Assembly: GCA_014529385.2 (NCBI GenBank)
Contig: CM043967.1
Coordinates: 9,439,501-9,503,500 of the forward strand
DNA: 64,000 nt
Reading direction: 5' to 3'
DNA from: Adiantum capillus-veneris
Lineage: Eukaryota > Streptophyta > Polypodiopsida > Polypodiales > Pteridaceae
Part shown: in pieces, positions 23,041-34,507 of the stretch
Layout of the letters: each line of letters starts with the position of its first letter
Numbering within the stretch: position 1 is the first letter of the stretch
Made by a program: the position numbers and the translations under genes
The notes under the pieces: model-generated
The model's database searches: none
The model's input: only the letters and a program-made list of their open reading frames with translations
Told to the model about the DNA's origin: nothing

Positions 23041-23913
23041 TGCATTAAATGTTACAATGACACTTCCCCTTGTAAGCTTCTCATTTTTGCATCTTGATCA
23101 AAGTTAATTTGAATAAATTTTGACTCTATTGTTTTTTGTTTTGTAAGAGTACTCTAGGTTTACCATATTTTGAGATTCTTGGTAGATTTTTAATTTTAAA
23201 TGTAAATTTACTTTTGGTTTGGAAATATTGCATATAAGGAATAAACCTTGGTGAAGCTCCCACCATGCAATTGTGGGATCAAAATTAAACGTCATCATAT
23301 TTTTGAAATAAAGTTATTGCATAACCACAAATCAAGGTCCATTTTTATCATCTCTCCTTGAGCCCTTTGATTTCTATAGTGTGGGAGTCCAAGGGGGAAA
23401 GGGGGATGACCATATGTTATGGACCCCCCCTCCCCCCTCGGTAGGGGTGCCCCCGAAGCCAAGTATTTGAAATTTTTTTGCATGTAATTTTTACGTAGAA
23501 AATATGCCAAAAAATCAGTGTGAAACTGTCAATTCTACTTTTCAAGAAGTTGAGATGGATGTATTCTTTGATGTGGACCTTGTCATTGAAAGCCAAGGTG
23601 GAGAAAGTGCCAACAGTCAAGGTACTACTACTTATAAATCTCAATCATCCCATCCACAATGACGGCATGCGAATGTTGAAGAGAAGGAGAGATGATGAAA
23701 AGTCTTGCCTTCATGCTACTTTACAATGGTGCCAAAACTTTTGTTCTTTGTATAGCTTTCACAAAATTGCTTAACCTATAATCTATATATGGATGGTTTG
23801 ACACGAGTGTTACAGAGCTTTTTATGTAAATAAATAAATAAATAAATATATATATTTTATACAAATTTGCCTGAAAAGCCAAAGTTCTTTATTAAATTGT
23901 TTAAATAGTTTTG
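23041..23913. other. Unassigned AT-rich stretch
   Basis: No gene recognised. It contains a C-rich patch (23426-23440) and an AAAT run (23830-23848). It may be flanking DNA into which the chromovirus or CACTA copy 3 inserted. Confidence 0.4.
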
Positions 23914-25245
23914 ACAGACTGCTCAATGAGCAAATTTTGTTTGAAGAAATCACATGCCCCCTACCCGACCTGCCCACCGAACAACTACTTACAAACTTGG
24001 GGATGGATTATGATAAAATACATGTATGTCCTAATTATTTGTGGATCAAATAGGTATAGAGAGAACACACAAAGGAAATTTGTCCCTCCAAAGAGTCTAC
24101 GACACTTTTCAATCATTCCAAGGATAAAGAGTATATTCAAGTGCATGTCTATAGCACCTTTGATGACATGGCATTTAAACACTAGATCTACATATGATGT
24201 GATGCGGGTACCTGCTGATTTTGTTGCGTGGAAGCACATAGAGGAACGATGGTCTGCATTTAGAGAAGACCCTCTTTCTGTCCGTCTTAGTTTGGCAATG
24301 GACAGAGTAAACCCATTTGGAATTTGGAGTTCCTCATAGAACACATGGCTTATTTGCTTGGTGAACTATAATCTTTCACCATGGTTGGCTATCAAGAAGG
24401 GCTATTTACTATTTTCACTAATTGTTCATGGGAAGTACAAGGTAAAAGACATGGATGTTTATCTGGAACCACTTATACAGGAGCTTCAAATCTTGTGGAC
24501 AGGGATTGATATGGTTGACATGTCCCAACCAGTTGGTCGACAACATGCCCATGTGCAAGGCATTCTCATATGGACCATGCATGATTGGTTAGGCTTTGGT
24601 GAGTGTTCATGCAAGTACTTTGAAACCCATATCTATCTGCATTCTATACTTAACCCCAATGGAAATAATACTATACCAAAAGCTCCATGGATTTTGAGAA
24701 AGACAGAAAAGCAACAAGTAAAGAAAGTCATATCTACATTCAAAACTCCAACTGGGAGCATGCGATGCTTGAAAACAACATTTACTAAAGATGAAAAACT
24801 AAGTGGTCTTAAGTCTCATGATTGTCACAAATTTTCACAGTTGTTTATCTTAACAATTGCCATCAGACATTGCTTGACAGATGACATAAGAAACACAATT
24901 TACAAAATTAGTGAGTTAGTGCGTTGGATCTCATCAAAAGAGATCAGGGAAGACAACATAGATGCAACTTGCTTAAATGCTATAGAGGCAGTGTGTATGG
25001 TGAAGAAGTATTTTTCAACAAACATTCTTACTATCCAAATGCATTTACATTGTCGATCTAAAGCACAAGACATATACAAAAATAATGAGACACAACCGAC
25101 ATGGTTGGACACAGAGGAGTGGAAGGGATTGCACGAGATACAAGAGCATCCAGACAGGTTTTAGCAGTAGTGAGATGTAACAAGAGCACACATGGAGTTT
25201 GTAGGATCTTCTCATCTTGGGAGTGAGGGCTATGAGACTCTTTGA
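23914..25245 (+). pseudogene. CACTA copy 3: TnpD remnant fused to TnpA tail (diverged family)
   Basis: Readable motifs in order: LLNEQILFEE, NLGMDYDKIHVCPNY, RVPADFVAWKHIEERWSAF, GVNPFG-like DRVNPFGIW, NYNLSPWLAIKKGYL, VKDMDVYLEPLIQELQ, GILIWTMHDWLG (Transposase_21), then a jump to PKAPWIL, LKSHDCHKF and DUF4218 (DDIRNTIYKISELVRWIS, ILTIQMHLH). Directly after MHLH the reading becomes CRSKAQDIYKN-TWLDTEEWKG and, past stops at 25162, GSSHLGSEGYETL, which matches the TnpA-like (Transposase_24) end. So at least two internal deletions occurred, one joining the two genes. Diverged at many residues from copies 1 and 2. Confidence 0.8.
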
Positions 25246-25529
25246 CATGAGTTTGTAAATGTTATACACTATGTAAATAGAATATACAAATATGGTTTTC
25301 TAATATTTATCATATGGTTAAGTTTTTATCTTATAAGGGCTTGCTGCCAAGAAGCATCCTTCGATGAGTAGAGAGGAGAAATATGGATTCAAGCATGGAC
25401 TATCAGTTCTTCTTCTGCAGCTTCACGATGAGGAAGAGGCCATCAACTGGGAGGCCGTACCTTGATCAATATGGTCGATGTATATATTTTTATTTGTACA
25501 TGTTGATGTATAACTAGTTATGTTTTGGT
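25246..25529. other. Unassigned stretch after CACTA copy 3
   Basis: Non-coding; perhaps the 3' part of copy 3. No terminal repeat recognised. Confidence 0.35.
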
Positions 25530-25880
25530 GCTTTTAGACGGTAACCATGATTATAGATATATTCATGTATGTTCAATTTTGGCTATGGTTTGAGAATTTG
25601 GTTATAGTTAAGATTTGGTAATCTGCTCAAGGTTATGATTATGGTTATGGCTAGAGAATTTGGTTATGGTTATGGTTTTGTAAATTGTGTAAGGTTATGG
25701 TAATGGTTTTGTAATCTACTTAAGGTTATGGTTATGGTTTTGAAAATTTGGTTAAGGTTATGGTTTCGAAAACTGCTTATAGTTATGGTTATGGTTATGG
25801 TTTGAGAATGTGGTTATGCTTATGGTTTTGTAATCCGCTTAAGGTTATGGTTATGGTTTGAGAATTTGGTCATGGTTACG
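25530..25880. repeat. GGTTAT-core minisatellite
   Basis: Degenerate tandem array built from GGTTATGGTTATGG blocks alternating with TTTTGTAATCTGCTTAA or TTTGAGAATTT spacers, roughly 35-50 bp per unit. It is not the plant telomere repeat TTTAGGG nor TTAGGG. Confidence 0.8.
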
Positions 25881-27041
25881 TGTTGGTGGCAATCGTATAA
25901 GTACCATCTAATCAACCCAAGACCAACAAAATTATCAATCCTAGGATCTGCAACCCGACTAGGACATAGAAGCATGAGGATCATTGGATGTAGTGAATGA
26001 GAAGATTGAGAATGCTCTTCCAATGCAATAGAGGTTAGCCATGAACCACTAACTCTAATCGCACCATAATCGTCAATCAAGCATCACCTACACACATTAA
26101 GCCCACCAAAGTCCGACTTGCCATAGACTAGAATCTCAAAACACACTCTTGACAAGCATACACTAACTGCATTGGAGTTGGCCTCTCCAATCACCACATG
26201 CCAATAAAGGTACTTAATCAAAAGCTACACACACAAGGTGAATGTGCTTGAGTTTCATTAAACCCATCCACACACAAGCAACAATAGGGCACATACACTT
26301 AATCACAAGAATTAAGAACAATTTACTCAACTTGAATTAGAGATGTTAAATATCACAAATCGAGTGCTCATAGAAGGATACGAGTGGTCAATAAGCAAGA
26401 AGTCATCACACACACTCAAATCTAGAATAATGAGAATGTGAAACTACTTCATGACATAATGGAATATAGAAGAATTAAAACTAATGAAGAAAGTAGAGAT
26501 TAGTTTAATCAATAGTTGCTTTTCTAATTACAAAGGACTAGCACTAGCCTTCTAAGCATGGGCATTAAGCTCAAAGCTAGGCCATCCATGAAGTGAACAC
26601 TCAAGAGAGAGCTCTCAAGAATGGATACTCAAGAATGAAGCTTCTTTGCATAAAAGTATCACTAATGATATTACTATAGCCTCTCCACTCAAGCTATATA
26701 AACTCCCTTGTATAATCCATTTCCATGAGTCGAGTCATGTATTACTGTTATTCTCAAGTGTATTAGTGTTATTGATCATGATTGCATCTAGCCCTAATCC
26801 ATCCTAGCCTAACCCTAACAGATGGGCACTTGCAAGTGCAAGATGTTTCTACTCATTTCTGTATAGAAACAAAACCTGTACTAAAGCCTTGACATGGATT
26901 GTGGTAATTGCATCATGGCAATGCGATGTATGCGCATGAAGACTTGATAATGGATGAGAAATCCTCCAGGTTGGCATGCTTAGAGAGAGATCATGCACAT
27001 GAAGACATGATAATGGATGAAAAATCCTTCGAGGTAGCAAG

Positions 27042-27097
<56 letters not shown>

Positions 27098-27880
27098 AAA
27101 TCGAGGCAAGGTTCCACAAATCTTTCTTGGTACGAGGCTCCAACACATCCACAAAATCTAGCGACAATTACATATGTTGGCAATCCTTAAACCTCAACTC
27201 CACCTCCTCCCTAAGGCACTATCACCTAATAGTCATACTATGCTACCACTATGTCACAAGGGAGGAGGCTATTGCCATCTTTAATGCTCTGGTGAACACT
27301 TCCTCTCAACACAAGAATTGACTTTGTATATAGCGCCTCTCACATTGGACTTTGTACATGCAGTGGTTGATTTAGTAGATTTGTGTGCTGCAAAGTCAAG
27401 GCAGCCATCATGCTCATGGAAAAGTTGGGATAAAAGGGTGGTGTAGGAACCATTAGGTTGAAGGGTGCCTATCATGTAAATAGAAAAGGGTGAATGGTCA
27501 ATTAAATTACTTCATCTGTTTTCGCAACTATGATTGCACTGGCAAAGAAAAAAGATAGAATTGCCAAAATATGACCTTAAAGCCACATCTTAACCTTGGT
27601 GATGATTTGGACTACTAAAATGCCATGCCTTTTAATAGCTTACATGTACTCCTAAGGTTGAAGGCTGCACCTTTTACATGTACTCTTGAGGTTGAAGTTT
27701 GCACTTATTTTTGTGAATTAAAAGGCAAGATAGTTTTTAAACATGTTTACTTGAGGCGGCAACAAGTTGGGTTGATGTAGTGGAGTAGTTGCAATGAGTT
27801 GCAAATGAGGTGGCAAACAATCACCCATTGGGCAAGATCTTTTTTTGGCTGCTTTGCGGGACAGCACACCGACTATCGGC
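25881..27880. other. Unassigned intergenic stretch
   Basis: No gene supported on either strand. Visible items: a TATA-like CTATATAAAC at 26693-26702 without an identifiable gene, an imperfect tandem duplication around CATGAAGAC-TGATAATGGATGA (26937-26969 and 26999-27031), and the GT/GA microsatellite at 27042-27096. Confidence 0.5.
27042..27096. repeat. Compound microsatellite (GT)n(GA)n
   Basis: GT run 27042-27064 followed by GA run to 27096. It creates spurious open frames on both strands. Confidence 0.95.
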
Positions 27881-28037
27881 CGGTCTGTAACGCTAGTTGC
27901 TTCAACAACTTTTGCCATTCAAGCCAAAGTTTTAGAACGCAGAGAAAAGCTCTTATGTTCCGGATTTCTACCTTGTTTTGTTTTAGTTTGTGTTCCTTTA
28001 TTGTGGGAAAAAGCCCTGTAAAACGAAATTTAACATT

Positions 28038-28058
28038 GAGAGAGAGAGAGAGAGAGAA
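28038..28058. repeat. (GA)n microsatellite
   Basis: GA run in the region upstream of the MYB-like locus. Confidence 0.9.
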
Positions 28059-28209
28059 ACAAACCGGGGTCCAGTGTATTTTAACCCATTGAGATTATAA
28101 ATACCCCGGCTAGGTTTTGAGCTTGCGTTTAAGAAAACCGGGAAATTTGCAAAAGTTTAAGTGTAGCTACCGGCAAAAGCTTCAAATTTTGACCTGAAAT
28201 CCCGGATTT

Positions 28210-28336
28210 GCCCTTATTTTCACCGGTTAGCGAAAATGTATTTTTCTGCCTCAGCAGCCTCAGCCCCTTATTTTCACCGGCTAGCGAAAATGTATTTTTC
28301 TGCCTCAGCAGCCTCAGCCTCAGCCTCAGCCTCAGC

Positions 28337-28371
<35 letters not shown>
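28210..28371. repeat. 55-bp tandem duplication plus (CAGCCT)n and (GA)n
   Basis: The phrase CCTTATTTTCACCGG-TAGCGAAAATG occurs twice (28210 and 28265), each followed by TTTCTGCCTCAGCAGCCTCAG. The second is extended by CAGCCT hexamers to 28337 and a GA run 28338-28371. It lies about 1.6 kb upstream of the MYB-like ORF. Confidence 0.9.
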
Positions 28372-28375
<4 letters not shown>

Positions 28376-29361
28376 TCCGAGTTCCTGCCACCTGGCTGCT
28401 GCGCAATGCAGAGAATCAAAGATTTGGAGGTGGCAGACGCTGCAGTAAGTACAGTCGTGTAGGGGCAGTAACGAGTGCCTTTTTATATTCCCGCATATTG
28501 AAAATCGAATGATGATCCGGAAGAGAGAGGGAATTATATAGAAAGTAGAATCTATTACAATTTACAAATGACAGCTGAGGCTCTGGGCTCCAGGGTTGGG
28601 CGAAAATCAAAATGCCTGTTGAGGGCAAAGGGAAAAGGAGAAATTCCGCCTCAAAATAGAGAAAAGTAGTGTAAAAACTTAAAAAAATAGCCTAATTTTC
28701 TAACATTTTCTCTTGGCAAATTCAAGGAAAGGAATTTTGTATGTTTGGAAAAATGATTTTTCCCGAGCACAGTCCGACTCTGAGAGGCTGAGCTTGCTAA
28801 GACGAGAATCTGAAAATGTGCACAGAGAAAATAATAATCTTTAAAAAGCCTCTGTCGTCTCTTTATCTAAAAAGTACGATAATCTTAAATGGATGGACCA
28901 ATTTTTTGTTCCCTCATTGTCCGAAGCAACAAGTGACCAAATCAATATATTATTAAAAAGAAACTCAATCAGGAAGGTGAAGGGTTGGAGACTGCAAGCC
29001 ATCCGGCCCTCCGTTTCAATGGTCCAGATTGAGCAGTTTGAGGCCCTGGCTACTGGCTAGGGCCACGCATCAATCCAACAACGCCGATAAGACGGGTTAA
29101 GCCAACGGTCCAGATGCTGACTAGCTTGGCTGAGCTGAATCAACACGCAGGATGATATTACCACGAATAATAATACGCTCCTTTCCTGTTACCACTGCGC
29201 CATTTAGGCTGGAAATTAGGGGAAAAAAAAGCCTCGATGAAATATTAAAGAAAAACGATGAAGGACATCATTCCAGACCGTCCAGCTTTCCTCCAGGACC
29301 TCCATCCATCCTTTTTTCTTGTGCCTTGAATTTTTAATACGCAAGGCTTTCTTTTTGCACA

Positions 29362-29400
<39 letters not shown>

Positions 29401-29983
29401 ATGTTTGCATTCATCATGTGTTTTAATTGGCCTGAATCCTAATAGTAGTAGCACAAATAGACGCCAACTTGTTTTCGCACAGACAAATTTTTTGCAAGGA
29501 TTGTTATCCTACTTTCCTCACTGGTTTGGGGGTAAGAGGGTTCTGGTGTACTACTATATTTTCTCTATTGCTTCATTTCCTTGTAACTACCCTCTCCCCG
29601 AAAGGCAAATCAGTCCATGGAGTGAGTGCCTCTGATCTTGTCACGATAATGCACAGAATTAGAAGCTCTTCTTCATTTGCTTGCAATTCCTCCGCTTACT
29701 GAAGCTACGAACTATGCATGAACGATGGATTGATCCAAGCTCCTCCTTAATCACAGCTCCCGCTGGAGAGCAAAGGCAAGATTATAAGCAAAAGGTTAAC
29801 TTTTCTGTATCCTAAACAGGGCACTGTGTCACTTAGCATCTGAGAAAGAAAGTAAGATATGTAGGATTAAATTAGGAGTGTCCGTGTGAGAAAAGTTTCT
29901 TTGTAAGCAAGGTGCTTCTATTATCGCTTCTTCAGATATCCGGTAGCTGATCGAGAAATCAAACCGTTGTTCTTGTGTTGTTT
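28372..29983. other. Upstream region of MYB-like locus, no coding signal
   Basis: Non-coding, with a CT microsatellite at 29365-29395. GC and codon-like texture differ from the surrounding transposons, so this could be old single-copy DNA with promoter or 5' UTR. No TATA box is asserted. TTTATGCAG just before 29990 could be a splice acceptor, in which case a 5' exon would lie here. Confidence 0.4.
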
Positions 29984-31030
29984 ATGCAGGTAGTCTGTAA
30001 CGTGCAAGGAGAGGCAAATCAGATTGATGCGGGGATTATTATCGGGTCAGCGTCGTCTGCTACAGGTGTGGCTAGTGCTCTGCAGATGCCGATGCAGAGG
30101 GGGTTCCTGGCCTCCGGATCCTCTGCAGGCCACAATTCCTGTGATAGCAGTACGTCGACCACTCACGCATTTAATTTGAGTGAGTGCATGATTAGTATTA
30201 GTGATGAGGAGAGGAATTTGCTGTCCATTAATGACATTCTCATACCGGGCCTGGCCGAGGACGGAGAGGAAGAGGTACAGCTTGTGCAGGGGGGCAGAAT
30301 ATACTCTGCTCTACGCCTGGACAACGTGTTGTGCGTCGACCATGACCACATTGGCAACAATGTCCACAAGCTCAATCTCAACATGCAGCAGGAGCCCAAA
30401 ATCAGTAGCTTCATCAGTTATACTAGTGCGTTAGCTGATGCAGAGCTGGCTGGAGATATGCTGCAGGAGAATGCCGGAGCGTCAGTATTTGGTCAAAGTA
30501 ACAGCCCTCCCCGTCCTTCTAATTATCATGTTGACTTACTGAGCAGGCTCCTCTCTGCTTCTGCAGACGATGACGATGAAGAGGACTTAGAACAAATTAT
30601 TGGTCGTAGCTGCAATTGCAATATCAACATGCTCTTCACCAGCAACAGTACCCGCGTGGCTTGTCCCCGGGCGGAGACCAGCATCTCCAGAGCAGATCAG
30701 ACGTACTGCAACGAAGAGGACGTCTCTCACGCTACTTATGCTAGCGCGATCGTAGGCGACGGCCACTATGAAGTCGACAGCGATCAGCAGGATTATATAA
30801 ATACGAATATTGAAGACTGTGAGCAACTGAAAGAGCAGGGCGGCCAGCATATGAATGATGAGGCCGAGCAACTGCAGAGAGTAATGGGACGTATTCAAAA
30901 GTCTAGCACGTCATGCTGGCAGCAGCTGATGAAGATTGATGATAAGGTCCGTAATTGCAAATCAGGTGCCGCTAGCATTCCCATCAGAAAGCGCTGTGTA
31001 ACCAGGGGGGGGGCCGTGGACTCCAAATGA
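29984..31030 (+). CDS. Acidic N-terminal region of a MYB-related protein (348 aa)
   Basis: Long open frame with first ATG at 29984; the ATG overlaps a possible acceptor (TTTATGCAG|G at 29989), so the true start may be further upstream. The product is rich in Ser, Asp and Glu: an acidic patch EERNLLSINDILIPGLAEDGEEE near residue 75 and DDDDEEDLEQ near residue 195, and a basic PIRKRC close to the end. No domain was recognised in this part itself. It stops with TGA at 31028; in the same frame, 90 bp on, half of a MYB repeat begins, separated by stops at 31028, 31049 and 31106. The link to the MYB repeat is inferred from adjacency, strand and frame. In MYB98-like plant factors an acidic N-terminal region also precedes the repeats. 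Confidence 0.55.
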   Translation: MQVVCNVQGEANQIDAGIIIGSASSATGVASALQMPMQRGFLASGSSAGHNSCDSSTSTTHAFNLSECMISISDEERNLLSINDILIPGLAEDGEEEVQLVQGGRIYSALRLDNVLCVDHDHIGNNVHKLNLNMQQEPKISSFISYTSALADAELAGDMLQENAGASVFGQSNSPPRPSNYHVDLLSRLLSASADDDDEEDLEQIIGRSCNCNINMLFTSNSTRVACPRAETSISRADQTYCNEEDVSHATYASAIVGDGHYEVDSDQQDYINTNIEDCEQLKEQGGQHMNDEAEQLQRVMGRIQKSSTSCWQQLMKIDDKVRNCKSGAASIPIRKRCVTRGGAVDSK

Positions 31031-31120
31031 CAGGGTATATTATCGTTGTGAATCACTGATCTAATGAACAATGAAAGCATATTACGAGTCCCGTGGGCCA
31101 TGCCATAAAACAAACAAAGA

Positions 31121-31294
31121 TTGTGGTGCGGCTGTTGTAATGGTTATTTGACGTTGAGGAGAATCAGTGATTTGAGGCAGCTGGTGAAGAGGTACGGTGA
31201 TAAGAAGTGGTCGGTGATAGCGCAGCATCTGCAGGGACGCATTGGCAAGCAATGCCGCGAGCGTTGGCAAAACCACTTGCGACCTGATATCAAG
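31121..31294 (+). pseudogene. Half MYB R2 repeat, ending at a splice donor; damaged start
   Basis: The sequence LRQLVKRYGDKKWSVIAQ then HLQGRIGKQCRERWQNHLRPDIK is a clear R2 DNA-binding repeat of the MYB98/MYB115-type group (GRIGKQCRERW, NHLRPDIK). AAG|GTAATC at 31294/31295 is a good donor at the usual intron position after RPDIK. The expected opening K-G-x-W-T-x-E-E-D reads N-G-Y-L-T-L-R-R-I: the first tryptophan codon is TTG, and a one-base loss before and a one-base gain after GAGGAGAAT would account for the wrong residues. No R3 repeat was found downstream. So it is probably a pseudogene, or an exon before a very long intron that has also decayed. Confidence 0.7.
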
Positions 31295-31312
31295 GTAATC
31301 TTCCTCCTTAAA

Positions 31313-31330
31313 CGCGCGCGCGCGCGCACA

Positions 31331-31389
<59 letters not shown>
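31313..31389. repeat. Compound microsatellite (CG)n(CA)n(GA)n
   Basis: Starts 18 bp after the MYB splice donor: CG to 31327, CA to 31348, GA to 31389. Confidence 0.95.
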
Positions 31390-31392
<3 letters not shown>

Positions 31393-31573
31393 ATACTCTG
31401 TTTAGTCTCGATGTTAAGCGATTTGTGATGGATATGGCTGTTTTCCGTTGCCGCTAGGGTCAAAAGTAGGTCGTTAGCTTCCATATTGGTGGGTCGTACA
31501 GCTTCAATTTTGCTATGGTTTTTAAACTATCATGGAGATGATCGCGTCGAGTTGCGCACCAGACTCTCTTCCA

Positions 31574-31576
31574 ACA

Positions 31577-31630
<54 letters not shown>

Positions 31631-31639
31631 GAGAGAGAG
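31574..31639. repeat. Compound microsatellite (CA)n(GA)n
   Basis: CA 31574-31594 then GA with one GACAG interruption to 31639. Confidence 0.95.
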
Positions 31640-33342
31640 CTGTCAGATTTTTTTGGCATGGAAACCTTTCAAGTGAATAAGCACAAGGAATGTCATGAGG
31701 AGTGCATGTTTTTGCTCTCTTGCTCAATTTTGCTTGGTTTTTGTTTAAAGTGACGGCATCACGAGAAGTACCCTCACGTTGGGGGTAAATGCCAAAATTG
31801 GTGATGCACAGCAAGGGTAGCACCCCCGCTCGTGCAAATCTGCTCTAAAGTCTTTTCATTTGGGCTAGCCCCTAGCATGACAAGGAGTTATGAAGCAAGC
31901 TAGTTATGGAGCCCTTAAGATGATTTGGGTGATGAATTGTCTTGCTTAATGGCCTTCATGGCCATTGATGCTTAGCTAAGATAAGCCAAGAATTATGTCC
32001 AAATAAGCAAATAAGCAACTGGAACAAAATTAGCAAGCACACCATCCTTAGGATTTGAACTTTGGTGCTATCTACATGCCCAAAGCTCTATATACTACTA
32101 CTATTAGCATATTAGAGTACTTATGGTGCTATATAGCTAACAATTCAAAGGAAATCAACAAGCACACTATTCTTAAAGGATTGAGACGGTACTAAGTGCA
32201 AGCCCTATACTAGTACCATATCCTCATGGCACTGATGAGGCTTGCGTTAAAAAAAACTAAGAACATGAGTTAAACAAGGAAGAGGCCTAAGCCCCTCTCA
32301 AGTGCATCTATTGCTTCTATGTGTGGTGTATGTCAAAAAAGCATTGGATTGCCCCTTTATCATGAACCACACATGAAGCATTCGTATCAAGAGAAAAGTT
32401 TTGCATACACATCTTTACTCGCAAATTTGTTTGATCTCTTGTTGACTTGCTACAAAAAATGAGAGAAATGACCATTCTTTTTGAAACGCACTCCCCAAGT
32501 GGAGGCTTTAATTATGGGAGCCATTGATGGCTACTTTTCCCATGTGCAGTAACAAAGATAGCATGAACATACAATTCAATAAAAAATGTTCCAAAATCCT
32601 TTCCCAAGGATTGATAGATATAGGCCCACTCCATTTGGTTGTATATGTTTCTATATTATATTGACTATTGATATTGAGACAATTTGAAGTCTGGTTTTAG
32701 AGTTTTTGACCTCATTGCCCTCCATATGTCATGCCTAATAAAAGTAGGAGCATGACTAATTATAAAAGTAGAAGCTGAGAAAGTGGTATAAAACTCCTTG
32801 TTTTCTTCCTAAGTGATCATCATGGATGTCCTGGACGAGGCCTTTCACAAAGGAAATACGTATTTAACTCTGTTTCTTCTAAAAGATTGAAATTTCACTT
32901 TTAGATTTTCCAGTGTGTAACATAATCACCAATTAGATAGTCACTGTTGGGGATTAGGTGGTTTGGGGGAGGATCAACTGGGAAGTCACTACCCATTGAA
33001 GTTAATGAGGAATTTATCTCATGTCCTACGATAATCCCCAGTGTCATTTATATGCAATCAATCGTAAGAAACGATTGTTTTGGGAAAAATGAACTAGTCC
33101 ATCAAATTTAGAGGCTTGTGTGACTAAGAGATGATAAAATTTACAAGTTCCTCATTTTTTCCATATGTAGTAGTCCTTAATGAGCTATAAGCTCAATAAA
33201 GGATTTTCCAAAATCAACAGATCTACAATGGGTTTGGAATTGTTTTCAAAACCCTAAAAGGAAACTTTTATGTCCTGTTAGGTTACCAAACTAGTGTTAA
33301 CCTTATCTATCTCCTCTTTGATTTTCTTCGCAATGTTTCATT
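31640..33342. other. Unassigned stretch between MYB-like locus and gypsy remnant
   Basis: No gene or MYB R3 repeat seen on either strand. CTAGTATGGTGC-type phrases (AAGCACACCATCCTTAGGAT near 32034 and CAAGCACACTATTCTTAAAGGA near 32159) are an imperfect repeat of about 125 bp. Confidence 0.45.
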
Positions 33343-33534
33343 CTATGTATAGGGACGCTGTTTGCGCTGCTTAGCATCACTCTTAAGGGGTATCATGTGT
33401 TGACATATGTTTAGATCCTCTCCCTTAAGATCTTTGTGTGACCAAGCAAACACATCTCTATTATGCTTGAGAGTAGCTATCAAAAGCCGCTCTTCCTCTT
33501 TGATGGGATACACTGCTATGTAAGACGGTCTCAA
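33343..33534 (-). pseudogene. gypsy reverse transcriptase, N-terminal fragment
   Basis: Reads RDVFAWSHKDLKGEDLNICQH then PLKSDAKQRKQRPYT, the conserved segment before the RT fingers in plant gypsy pol. Downstream (toward 33100) RT core motifs are not recognisable, so the copy is truncated or too decayed. Confidence 0.75.
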
Positions 33535-34507
33535 TTCTTTCCCTGGTTTGGCAAGGTCAATTCAATTTGCATTCTGAGGCCCATCATATGATGTTCCCGG
33601 TTATTTAGGTTCCCTCATTGTTTGCTCAATCATAATATGTCGGTCCTAAATGGTGTACTTCTTGGAGTGAGATGGTGCGTCAAAATTTTCTGTGTCAGAA
33701 TCCTCTTCACTTTCCATGTCAGTCATCCAAACCTCTTTTAGATCTGTTTTAGCTTTTGGTATTCACTTTTGCATTCCGTTTGGACATATTTGTTGATGCT
33801 TCAACTGTGTCCTTGGTTTTCTTTTTGCTTTATTTCTTTTAATTCACTCAAAAAGTTGTCAAGTTCAATGGTTTTTTGGTGATTTTGTCTCGGACACAGT
33901 CATTTGCTCCCACAAGCATGAGATACTACATTTTGGTCATCAATCTTGGCATTGGCTTCTTGAATTTGTTTTGTTGTTTTCTTGGTTGTCTCATTTGATA
34001 TCTTTTTTGTCTTCTCAAATTTTGGGTAGGAAATTCGTAGAAGATTGGTTCATCTTATTTTGGCGCATTTTTGTTTTTTGAGCCACTGGAGAGCTCGTTT
34101 CAACCTCGTTCCCGAAGTCATTGCTCCATGAATCATGGAATTCATCTTCGTCATTGTCACTAAGATATCCAATAGAAACTTCATCAACTATACATTTCTA
34201 GTCAATTGTTTCATTAGTTTCTATTGTTTCAATTTTCTCTTATGGTTCCAGAATAGCATTCACCATATAGAAGGGCATTATGTCGTAACCATCTTTGTTG
34301 CAAAATGTAGTGGGGGTTACCTAGTTTATGCAAACATCTAGAGTCGCCAATATTTGCTCCCATACAAAGGGTTCAAATAGCTCCTATGGAAATGTGGCTC
34401 TTTCACATAGTGTCTGTCTTCTATTAGAAGCTCTAGCTCGATTTCTGCGCGATGTCTTGTAGTGGATCTTCCCTTTTTTGGCTTCCATACGCCGATGCTT
34501 CGCAGAT

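Noticed and set aside
25530-25880. Interstitial telomere
   Set aside because: Core is GGTTAT, not TTTAGGG or TTAGGG, and the array is irregular.
26693-26702. TATA box of a host gene
   Set aside because: No coding sequence follows within a reasonable distance on the plus strand.
31121-31405. ORFs with repeated THTHTH and ERERER residues (also 31486-31753, 26908-27321, 39568-39912)
   Set aside because: They are translations of CA/GA microsatellites, open on several frames and both strands.
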